From contig CAJNDS010000202.1 of the NCBI GenBank assembly GCA_905221605.1, positions 520,404 through 582,403 of the forward strand: a stretch of DNA of 62,000 nucleotides. The letters are read 5' to 3'. Of the stretch, positions 21,901 to 33,900 are shown one piece after another. The translations under genes were made by a program, and so were the position numbers. Below the pieces are notes generated by a model. It had not been told where the DNA came from, searched no databases, and was given only the letters and a program-made list of their open reading frames with translations. Source of the stretch: Symbiodinium natans. Lineage: Eukaryota > Sar > Dinophyceae > Suessiales > Symbiodiniaceae. Each line of letters starts with the position of its first letter. Position 1 is the first letter of the stretch.

Positions 21901-24900
21901 TTAGCAGGGTGTCGGGCTCTCTGAGCATCCACCCCAGCCCCTTAAACCCTAAACCCCACACCCTGAGCCCTAAACCCCAAACCCCTAAACCCCAAGCCCT
22001 GAACCCTAAACCCCAAACCCTGAGCCCGAAACCCTAAACCCTAAATCCTAAATCCTAAATCCTAAACCCCAAAACCACCTTCGGAGACGAGTCTTGGAGG
22101 TTGGCCGCAGCCCAGAGGCATTTCGCCAGATGCTGGGGTGTCATCCTCTCGAGAGGGGGTTTAGGGTTTAGGGTTTAGGGTTTAAGGTTTAGGGTTTAGG
22201 GTTTAGGGTTTAGGGTTTAGGGTTTAGGGTTTAGGGTTTAGGGTTTAGGGACGGGGTGTCCGAGATTAGGGGTACGTGTTGGGGCCCTTGGTATTAAGGA
22301 ATCCTACTTTTTGGAGGGACTATGTTAGGGGTCTCCTATGTTCGTAAACCCCCAGAAGGCTTTCGGGAATTTGGCTTTGAAGGCCTTTCATTTGTGTTAA
22401 ACTTGTGCTTTTTCGACCCAGTTGTGGCGAAATTACCCTCAGGCTTAAGCTGCGTAAACCCCACCGGGGCTCCATTTTTCTTACAGTTTAGTAGTAGCTA
22501 CCCTGAACCAGTAGGTATAGCCCATAAAACCGTAGGTAAAGAGGGTCCCAGGCACACTATCCTAAACCCAAAAAACCTCCTCCCCGACACCCCGGTCCTG
22601 GGAGCTACTCGCTCCACATGCCCAGTCATGGCGGGAACTGCTTGGAGCACCTGCCAATCCCCTAGCCAGAAGTGCAAGCCCCTGCAAGGGGGTTTAGGGT
22701 TTAGGGTTTAGGGTTTAGGGTTTCGGGGTTTCGGGGTTTCGGGTTTAGGACCTAGAGATCGCTGCACCAATGGAGGGGTTTTGGGTGTCCGGACGCTTTC
22801 TATGTGTTAGAATCATGATTCAAGAGCTTCGGGTGCGGGGTTTCCCAAAAGGGCATGAGCATTTGTAGGGTGTAGGACTCATCGAATCTTAGGGTCTTAG
22901 CTCCAGGGCGCTGCACGCATGCGTGCATGCATGCGCCCTTCGAGCCATAAGGAAAGCCACGATGGCCTCTAGACGCAACACAGCCAGCAGCCAGCCCCAC
23001 ACAGTCTGCAGGGCTTCTGGGGGTTAGACACAGCTCGCGCAGACTCTGCCTAAGGTGTGGGGCCACGCTCCACGAGCCCCGATTGCCATCTGTCAGCGGT
23101 AGCTATCACAAACTTCCTCAGACCCTAAACTGGGCCTAAACCCTAAACACTTAAACCCTTTAAACCTTAAACCCACAAACCCTTACTTAAACCCTATAAA
23201 CCTTAAATCCACAAGAACCCTTCATTAAACCCCTTATAAACCCTAAACCCTAAGCCTTCCTTTTTTCAGACCCTTGTCCGTGCCTGGGGCGCAGCGGCTC
23301 GCAGGTGCGCAGAGGCCCAGAGGCAGTTTGCCAGGTCTTGGCTGCTGAAGTTGCCCACCTGGAGACTTTTTCTGTGACTATACTCCCCTTTTAGAACCTT
23401 AAAACAAAACAATGTGTTGAATACCCCTTTGGGTTTTTATATAAACGGAAATAAAAAAAATTCCCAAGGGGGATAGAGGAGACAAGACGGTCGACGACAT
23501 GCACACCTTAAGTCTTGGGAGCGCTTCCCCTAACTTTTCATGCAAACCCCACTCAGGCAAGAAGGCCTGCCTTTAGCCAACCCACCCCCCCCCCCCCCCC
23601 CCCCCCCCCCTCACCAAAAAAAAAACAAGCTTCTTATCCTGAATACACCAAAAGAACACCAGCCCGGACTTTCCAGCCACTGTCTACCGGCCAGTTCTAT
23701 AAGTCATGAGTCACTTTGGGGGTGGGGGGGGGGGGGGGTGGATCAGATGGCCTTTGAGCCCTTGAATTTTGATGTGCCCACGAAGGGGGGGAGGAGGCCT
23801 TGTGGACTGGAGATCTCCATGAAGCCTGGCACGCCCAAACCCTGCAGACCCCCAAAACAGATCTTTGAGGCAAAAACATGAAGTCTCTGTAGCGTTCAGG
23901 GCTTCGGGTTTAGGGAAATTCTTCGTTTGCTTGTTTTTTTTCTCCTGAGGCCCCTCAATTCAAGACCCTGATCCCTCAGCTTCTTCCCCCCTCCCCTCCT
24001 TTCAGTCAAGATTTACGAAAATAGGGACCCCAATAAGGTACCCCTAAACCCTAAACCCTAAACTCCCACAACCCCCCCCCCCCCCCCCCCCCCCCCAACA
24101 TGGCCGCCTGTCCCGGAACGCCCTGCGCCAGGGCCTCCACAGCTGAAAGCACCTCTCCAGGTGCTTAAGTCATAATCCAACATACCCCAAACCCATACCC
24201 CTTAACCTATAAAAGTAGAATATAAGGAAGGATTTTACCATACCCCTTAACTTCTTTTAAGGGATATGCTCAAGGGGTATGTTGAATATCTCTTTGATTA
24301 AGGCCACAAGTGGGGATGTTCCCGTTATACTAGCAGCTCCTGAATAGGGAATATAGTACCCCCTGTTTAGGGTTTAGGGTTTGGGATGTTCCCCCTTATA
24401 CTAACAGCTCCTGAATAGATTAGGGTACTAACCCTAAACCCTAAACCCTAAACCCTAAACCCACTGTTCGGTATATTGGGGAACCTCCCAAGCTCCCAGG
24501 TACCCAGCCCCAGAATTCAACCCGAAACCCTGGCGAAGACGAGACAACCAAAATTTGGGTTTAGGGTTTAGGGTTTAAGGTTTAGGGTTTAGGGGGCTCA
24601 ATCCTCCCGACAGTCGCAGTTCTGGCATCAACAGCCGCCAGCCCAGAACAAACAGTAAAAAAGAAAAACAACTTAAAACAGCCGAAGCCGCGGCCGAAAC
24701 GCCCGTAGTCAAGAAACCACACCGAACTTCGGAAGTATTCGGTTTGCACCACCCCAGAAAGCCCCCTGAACCCTAAACCCCCTAAACCCTAACCCCTAAC
24801 CCCTAAACCCTAAACCGTAGCCACGCCTGGGGTGCGGGGCCACGGAGCCGCGCGGCTGCCCAGAGGCAGCTGGCCAGGCTTTGGGGAGTCATCTGCCCCA

Positions 24901-27900
24901 CCTCTCCAGGGTTTAGGGGAGTTTAGGGTTTAGGGAGTTTAGGGAGTTCAGGATTTAGGGTTTGTAGAGTTTAGGGAGTTTAGGGTTTAGGGAATTTAGG
25001 GTCTAGGGAGAACAGGGTTTAGGGAGTTTAGGGAGTTTAGGAAGTAGTTTAATTAGGGTTTAGGGAATTTAGGGTTTAGGGTTTAGGGAGTTCATAAAGG
25101 GTTTAGGGATTGTAGGGTTTAGGGTTTCAGGGAGTTTATAGGGTTTAGGGCACTTCAGGGTTTAGTGTTGAAGGCTATCTGAAGGAGGGCTTGAACTGTT
25201 CAGGCTTTCTCGGGTGTAGGGCTGCAGGATCCTGAGACCTTAGCCCTACCTTACCGAACAGCCCATCAGGAGGTGTTTTTGTTGGGCAACTTGGCTTTTT
25301 GACATCTTGTGGTAGGGTTTATAGACATAGAGGGTTTATGCAGCCTTTAGTGGTTTAAGAATACATATATATATATATATATATGTATGATATGCATTTG
25401 TGTCTACTGCGGGCTGATAGGAAGACTTGAAGTACCTGATGAACCACGAGGACCATCATCTGCTCCTATTGTCAATGTCTTTATCATGACTTTTGGTGCA
25501 CCACCTTCAGATGAATCAAACCCAGCTGTGCCACTGATTGGTCCACCTGAGTCGGGCTAACAATTGCAGTTTCCTGAAGTGCGACACAAAGACGTCTCGT
25601 GTCTAAACGAAAAACCAAACACACAACAAACAAAAGTGTAGTTTGCTTAAGTTAAGTATTCAGACAATACTAGAACGATGGTGTTGGGGAATTAAACCCT
25701 AAACCCTAAACCCCAAAACCCTAAAACCCTAAACCCTAAAACCCTAAACCCTAAAACCCTAAACCCTAAACCCTAAACCCTAAAACCCTAGAACCCTAAA
25801 CCCTAAAACCCTAAAACCCTAAACCCTAAACCCGAAAAAAGAATGCCCTGTGGCCTTGTGAGGAATCTCCGCTGCCAGCATGCCCACAGTGTCCAGCACC
25901 TCCCCAAGCAACTTCGCAAGGCAACTTCAAGAGGGTTTAGGGTTTAGGGTTTAGGGTTTAGGTTTTCAGGGGTATAGGGGTACATAGGGTCTATAAGGCT
26001 GGAACGCCACAATCCAGAGCTCCTACAACTGAAACATCCCTGCCCTCAACCAAGCTTCCAGAAACTGCGAGGCTGTGAGACCCCTGAACCCTAAACCCTA
26101 AACCCTAAACCCTAAAACCTAAACCCTACGCCTTGCCGCCCTTCAGTCTTGAAGCTGCCATTCGAAGCCAAAAGTTGAAGTTTTAGGGTTTAGGGTTCCT
26201 ATTTTCTTGAGAACCACCCCCCCCCCCCCCCCGCAAAAAAAAAAAAAAAAAGAAAAAGCTAAAAGACAAGAAGAATCGAATCTCTTTCATTGTTTCGGGG
26301 TTCTTAAGCCATTAGTAGTATCTATGTGCACTCGGTCGCAAAATACAAGGCAGCTCGTGAAGTCAAGCCTCCGAAACGAATGACTTTCTAATCAAGATCA
26401 AGTCTTTGGGTACCTTCCTTCCCCGAAATAGGATGGCGAAAATCACTGAGTCCCACACTAAGGCCAGTGTATAGACCCATACTACCTTAAACCCTCGTGG
26501 AGGTTTAGAGACCCTCCATATATCCATATATATATGTATATATATATATATGTGTGTGTGTGTGCGTGTATTTATGAAAGAAACGATTTGTTCATTTGAG
26601 CTCTGTGGTCATTCGTGGGCATTGTTCAACTAAGTCGTGGGAATTTCGTGGAGACGTTCATTTCGCTTATTAGTCCGCGTGGGCATTGTTCAACAAGTCG
26701 TGAGGATTTCGTGGAGACGTTCATTTTGCTTGTTAGTCCGCAAACACCGGACGGAAACAATGGTTTCGGACGGGCTTAGGATTTAGGACCTACTGGGAAT
26801 GGCCTACTGGTCTTGGGGTTTAATTAGGGCCTATTGCACCTGGGATGTAGGGTTTGCGGCCTACTGGGCATTATTTGAAGAGGATGTAAGCAGTGTAAGC
26901 TGGCTCGAGGAATTCTGCGTTGAGTGACATAGTTTCCCAATGTTGCGGAACCCAATGGGTGGGCGCTCGTATCTACCTCGTCGCTTGACAAGCTGCTTGA
27001 CAAGTGAATGCTTGGACTTGAGATGCTGAACCCTAAGCCCTAAACCCTAAACCCTAAACCCTAAACCCTAAACCCTAAAACCCTAAACCCTGGCCGCGAC
27101 CATGCCTCCGGAGCCTTTTCCTGCGGCCGCGCGGCGGCCCAGAGGCAGTTCGACACGTCCTCGGAAGTTTCCAGGGTTCGCTTTGGTTGTATAGGGTTTA
27201 GGGTTTAGGGTTTAGGGTTTAGGGTTTGGGGTTTAGGGTTTAGGGTTTAGGGTTTAGGGATGTTCCCCCTTATACCAACAGTCCTGAATAGGGATTATGG
27301 TACTCCCTATGATAATCCCTATTCAGGGCTGTTAGTATCAGGGGGAACATCCCAAGTTTAGGGTTTCAACCCTCAGAAAAGCCCTGGCACATGGAAGTGC
27401 AGCCGAAAACCTAAAACAACCAACAAGGCACTAAAACTGGAAACCGTCTGGTCGTTCATCTTAGGAATGTCATTAGGGATGGCTTGGGCTAGAAAGGGGC
27501 TGGAAAAAAAGAAGAATTTTGTAGGCGTGAGTGCTCCTTTCTACCAGGGAGTTAACGTTGCTTGCAAGGGCATTCAGCAAAACAGCCACCAACTAGCAAC
27601 CCAAACCTCTCTTTGATGTAACTAAAACTAAAGCAACCTACCAAAAAAACAACACGTTGTGGTTATGATTATGACTGTGCATAGTAGAAGCACCGAAGTC
27701 CACACGAAGCGCCACTCCCAAGCGGCCTGCGCGCTGAGCTCCGCGGCCTTGGCCCGAACCTGCGAGGCCAGGGCGGCCGCGGCCGGCAGCACCTTCGGCC
27801 TCAGAAAACCCACTTTCAGGGCTGGAGGCGGCTTAGGGCTTAGGGTTTAGGGTTTAGGGTTTAGGGTTTAGGGTTTAGGGTTTAGGGTTTAGGGTTGAGG

Positions 27901-30900
27901 GTTTAGGGTTGAGGGTTTAGGGCTTAGGGTTTAGGGGCATCTTTACCCGCTGGTTCTTAGTGGGGACTGAGGGAATAATAGGGCCCCTACCTATACCCTT
28001 TAAGGGCTTATATTTGGGGTCCCTCATTCCCTCATTCCCTACTAAGAGCCAGCCTCAACAAAGGTCCAAGAGGCAAAGCAAGAGGTGGACTTGGAGCTTG
28101 CAGGGTTTGCAGGGTTTGTGTGGGATCAGAGGGTTACGGGGGTCAATGATTGGGGCTACGGGAACCATCCAACAAGGGAGCATCAGTGAGAGAACTGCCC
28201 GCAGGGTCTAGGATGGTCGTTGAAAGCCGAGGACTGTCAGACCGGTGGCTTCAAGGACATAGATCCTGCCCTAAACCCTATAGGCCCTAGCAGCGGTTTT
28301 TTTTGCAACAGGCGTGTGTCTAGAGCTTGGGTTGCCCAAACAGGAATGGTGACCTTTGTCTGCATTTCTCCGAATAGGGATCAGGGGGTTTCGGGTTTAG
28401 GGTTTGAAAGTCCTGATTTAGGCTCAAGGGACTAAAGGAGGGACCCTTACAAGGGACACTAGGGGCTGTTTAGGGATTATTTAGAGGTTATTTAGGGCCA
28501 TCAGGCTAAGTGGCGACAGTTCTGCAAGAGTGGCCACCGCCCACAAACTGCTGGACAGATCCTCGGCCACTAGAGCCACTGGCCATTGAAACGCTCCTTG
28601 TATCACGGGTCTACGGGTCTGTTGCACTCTGAACCCCCTAAACCCTAAACCCTAAACCCTAAACCCGAAACCCTAAACCCTAAACCTTCAAGTTCCTCTT
28701 GCAAGTCCTACATGGAATCCAGGCATCAGCCCGCAGATGGGTGTTGGAAGCTTCGAGACTTGAGGCTTCGGACCCAAACTCGGAAGCCAGATGCAAAAAC
28801 CTGTTGGGTTTAGGGTTTAGGGTTTAGGGTTTAGGGTTTCGGGTTTCGGGTTTCGGGTTTAGGGTTTAGGATACAACGCCTATATAAATCTCACCCCGCG
28901 GTCGCCCCCCCAGGCCTAAAGACCACCCCTTTGTTGGTAGGGATGGGGGTTTTATAGGGTTTAGGACCCCAAACCCAAAACCCTAAACCCTAAACCCTAG
29001 AGTTTAGTAGTATAGGATCCAACTTGAGCCAGCGTCCTGAGCCGACATGCCCGCTGTCTGGCGTGGCAGGCGACCACACAGGGCCGAGACCTCGGCAACT
29101 GCGAGCCCCTGGAAGAAGGGTTCAGGGTTTAGGGTTCAGGGTTCAGGGTTTAGGGTTTAGGGTTTAGGGGCTCCAGCTTTCTTCCTAAACTTCTTGAATG
29201 AAGTGAGTTTTGGGGTTTGGGGTTTAGGGCACCATGACCAGGAACCATATATATATATATGTATATGTATATATATATATGAATATATATATATATATGC
29301 GTTACTGCACCTTAACAGCAACGTAGTCTACTGTTCGAGGGCCACCCTTGCCTCGCTTGCGAGAACAGAAGACGGAAGCCTACCCGGTACCTGCTCAGCA
29401 TGGAGGTTTACATACTCCTTAATGAGGTCCTCTTTTTTCAGGGGATCCTACTATTGGGTCTCATTACCCTAAACCCTAAGACCTAAACCCTAAACCTAAG
29501 GGTCCCCTGTTTTCATGAACCCCCACATCGGGGTCGTCCCTAAACCCGAAACCCTAAACCCAAGTACACCGACACAGACGCACTCCAGCTTGACCGCAAG
29601 TTAGTAGGTGAGATGTGTCCTACCTTGGGGACCAAATGAACCCAAAGATTGGGGTCATAAACCCTATACTACTATAATTCCTACTGAGGTACATGAGCCC
29701 TAAACCCTAAACCCTAAACCCTCTAGTGTTTACTTGATACCAAGGGCAGACTACAGATTTCCGCAGCAGGGCAACGACGAGGCCCGTTCACTCCAGCATT
29801 TTTGCTACGCAGCAGGTCTGGCTCTCACGTTGCACAGAGAATCTGGGTTTAGGGTTTAGGGTTTACGGTTGAGGGGTTCAAGGGTTTAGGGTTGATGTTT
29901 GAGGGTTTAGGGTTTAGGGTCTAGAGTTTAGGGTTCACCTGGCCTTGTAAGCTGTAGCCGCAACCTCGAGCAGAAGACCTGTCATACCAAGCTTCTTGAC
30001 CTCAATCAATCCCGTGAAGGCCGGATACGGTGGCGCAGGGAAGAACTCCTTCTTGACTTTGAAGAAGGTCGCCTCATGCTCCGCCATGTCCACGTGAAAT
30101 GTCTTGACCTCCACCAAGTCACCGGGAACGGAGAATCCCGCCTCGCGGCACAGGGCGAAAACCTTCTCGAAGGCCAGCCGAAATTGCGCCTCTGGATCTA
30201 CCACGACGCCGGTCTCTCCCACACCTACCTGAGGGTTTATGATATTAGGGGTACCTTATTGGGGGTCCTTACTATACTAGGACTCCTACTTGAAAGTTGG
30301 GGGTTTATATTAGCGGTCCCTCATCTTCGTACACCCCCCACCTGGCCCGCCACATACAGGAAAGGGCCACATGCCACTGCTGGCGAGTACCCCAAGCCTT
30401 CAAACTTGGCTTGCTTCCCCTCCGGGAACACTGCGCGGCCGGACTCCATCGCTACGGTATGGGAACAGCGGACCCCTCTACCGATTGAAGCGACTCAGAG
30501 ACTTTTTCTAACTTGAGCTTGGAAATCATGGAGACACAGCCTACTACCACATCCTTCAAAACAAAGGCCACAACTTGAAGCCCCGAATCTGAAGCCCCAA
30601 ACCTCACAACATCTCCTACTCCCCAAACCCTGAAACCAAGGGCTTCCCCTAGCTTCATTGAAGGGGGGGGGGGGACTTGTTTATGTACATGCATATACAT
30701 ATAAATATATAAATAAATAAATATATATATATATATGTATATGTGTGTATATTTTAATATAACATCAGATAACACGATCTAATATATACACATATGTATA
30801 TGTACATACGCCTATATTTGTTGTTTATTTTTCTAGGGGGGGGGAGGTAAGGGAGTCTGTAGCTTCAACTCCAAACCAGGCCGCAGCGTGGTCCAGCTCC

Positions 30901-33900
30901 GGGGTCCGGAGCTTTGCCGCCGACCAGAGGCCCATGGCGAGGTCCCGGGGACCCATCTGCAGGTGCGCGCAACCCAAAACATCAAGCTTCCCTAGATTGG
31001 GTTCAGGGTTTAGGGTTTAGGGGCTTAGGGTTTAGGGCTTAGGGTTTAGGGTTTAGGATGTACGGTTTAGGGTTTAGGGAAGCTTCTTGAACCCTACACC
31101 TTCTACACTGATTTGTAAAGACTACATGTCCTAAACCTCTTGACTGATGTCTCTGCGGAAGCCTCGTGGTTTGAGGAAGCCTGCTTGTTGAAGATTTGGT
31201 GTACCTTACCTGAGAACCCCATAATGGGTTTATAATGGGTTTGAGAATCGCGGCCTACAAATCCTACAAACGTATGATTTGGGTTCCTGATACTTGGAGG
31301 TTCATGGAAACTTAGAACCCCAATTATAAGTCTATTTATACCCAATTTAGAGGACTTAGGGGCCCTTGTACAAGTACAGCTATATTTGGGGTAGCGCTTT
31401 AGGGTCGACGCCTCGTTGGCCTGGCTGGCCAGGCGTGCCGACAAGGCCGGCAAGGCTTCCAGCACGCTAGGGACGGAAGCCTTGCAGGACCTAAACACTA
31501 AACCCTAAACCCTAAACCCTAAACCCTAAACCCTAAACCTGTGCAAGTCACATACGGGGTTTTAGGGGCTTCATCAGGGTTTATGGCCCTTGGGGGGCTG
31601 CGGCTGCGTGAAGGCAGTGGGAAAAACGCATCATAGACCACATGGGAGTTTACGAAAATAGGGACCCCAAATATAGGCCCCGCAAATAGTAAGATTCCTT
31701 TATAAGGATGAGCCCGCATAAGGTACCCCCTACTACTAGGTTGCAAGGGTTCGGAAGTCCAGGACCAACACCCTCAACCCTAATGAACCTCCTTCAGATC
31801 TTCGCAATAGAAGCCCTCAACCCCAACAAAGCCTTCTTTTAAGTGAGCTTTCGCCAAAAAAAAAAATAACCCTAAACTCTCAACGCTAAACCCTGGATCC
31901 CCACATCGACACCTCTGTTTTCTAAACCCTGTCGTGTTTAGGGTTTAGGATGACAGGACTTAGGGTTAAGGTTTAGGATTACAGGGTTTAGGGTTTAGGG
32001 CTTAGGGTTGTAGGAAACGTGTAATCGTCTCTTGCAGGGCTGAGGGATTTGAAGGTCGTCGGAACCTTTGAGTCGTCTGAGCCCATTTTGGGCAGCAGGG
32101 TCTCCCAGGCTACCCAGCCGAATTTCGGGGCCTGAATAGTTAGAATAGAGTTTGGGGGGGGGGGGGGGGGGGTTCTTGTAGCATAAAGTAAATATAAGTA
32201 AATATATGAAACCCTAAACCCTAAACCCTGAACCCTGAACCCTGAACCCTGAACCCTAAATAAGGGAATATGAGGGTTTTCGAAACCAAGCCAGGCTGCC
32301 GATCCCAAGACCCCAAACCTCGATTCCCCAATGTCCTCAGAAAAAACCCGTTCCCTGCTCTTGGAGGCATGTACCGAGTGTGCTAGAACCCCCCCTCTTG
32401 TGGATGAATCAGCAGTCTTGGCTCCTTGCTGAAGATTTTAAGTTATCAGAATAAGGACGTTCTGTTCATTTCCTATATCGCCTCAGTCTGGTAAATGCAC
32501 TTAAGATACTTTAAGCTCCTTAGACAAGAACCCGTACTTCCAGGAGAGAGACCAACTGCTCCCAAAACGACAGTGGCCAAGTTGAGGTGGGACCCACCGG
32601 TGGTTTCGGAGACCGAACTTTCCCTCAAACCCTAAACCCTAAACCCTAAACCCTAAACCCTAAACCCTAAACCCTAAACCCTAAACCCTAAACCCTAAGC
32701 CTTCATTTTCAAAAGTTCTCGGGGCCGGAGCTCCCCACCCGAAAAAAAAAAAACAACAAAACAAAACAGGCCTGCAGGTTGGCTATGGCCCAGAGGCTGT
32801 TCGTCAGCTCCTCTTCTACTACGGTTTAGGGTTTAGGGTTTAAGGTTTAGGCTTAAGCACCCCCCCCCCCTCAAAAAAAAAAAAACATCAAAATGATCCT
32901 CCTTGTAAGGGCAATATAGGGATCTTCGTGTATTCTTTGGGGGCGGGTTCTTAAGCAAATAGTAGTGTTTGGTGATGGGGTTGCAGGGGGCTTAGAGAGG
33001 CGTCGCTTTTTGTTCGGCTTTTGCAAGCACTCAGCTTGCAACAGCAATCTGGGTTTAGGGTGTTTAGGGTTTAGGGTTAAGGGTTCAGGGTTGTCCAAGG
33101 TTTTTTTTGGGTTTCGAGTCCTAAGGCCTTGACCCTCCTGAACCGTGGCTCTTCCTTACATTGCGCTTTCTGGGTTCCCCTGAGCTCTACAACCCTCCTG
33201 CCACTGGACGGAGGGCCAGACCTCTTACCTGGGACTCTCTTCACCTACAGTTTTATGGGTTATACCTGCTTATTAAGGGTCGTTACTACTAAACTGTAGG
33301 TACATAGAGCCCCAGGTATCAACCGCAACCCCAAACCCCAAACCCTAAACCTTAAACCCCCAAAATTCACGGGAAGGCTCAGAAAGAAGCCCCTGAAGCT
33401 GCCTCATGCTGCTACTTTTCCTACCCTGCCCTACCCTATCCTACGATGGGGGGCCTGAATAACTAGAATAGTTTTTTTTATTTTTTTTTTTGGGGGGGGG
33501 GGTGTTATTGTAGCATAGTTATAAAGGGACCATGAGGGACAACCATTAGTAATTAATCATTACGACCCCTCAAATGGATTGCCACCAGGGTCTGACATGT
33601 GCAAGAGCCTGTATAGGGTGGAATATACACACCTGCCCAAGACCAGGATCTCAGTTTCAGAGGGCCCTAAACCCTAAACCCAACTCCTGCCTGTGGATTG
33701 AACAGCGCAGCTTTGCGGACCGTCCCCTCGACGATGCTGGGCACGGCGTCAAGTACGGACAGGCTGTCCTCAGGGGAGCCACTCAGAGATCTGAACACCC
33801 TTAGGGCTTCTAAGGTTTGAGGGTTAAGGGTTTAGGGTTTAGGGCTAGGGTTTAGGGTGGCTTAGTGTGGTTTAGTTAGGAACTGGGACTTTGACTTCAC

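Noticed and set aside
25985-26070. Minus segment ELWIVAFQ resembling a helix-A repeat
   Set aside because: Stop codon directly before and no phase-0 junction; neighbours already join without it.
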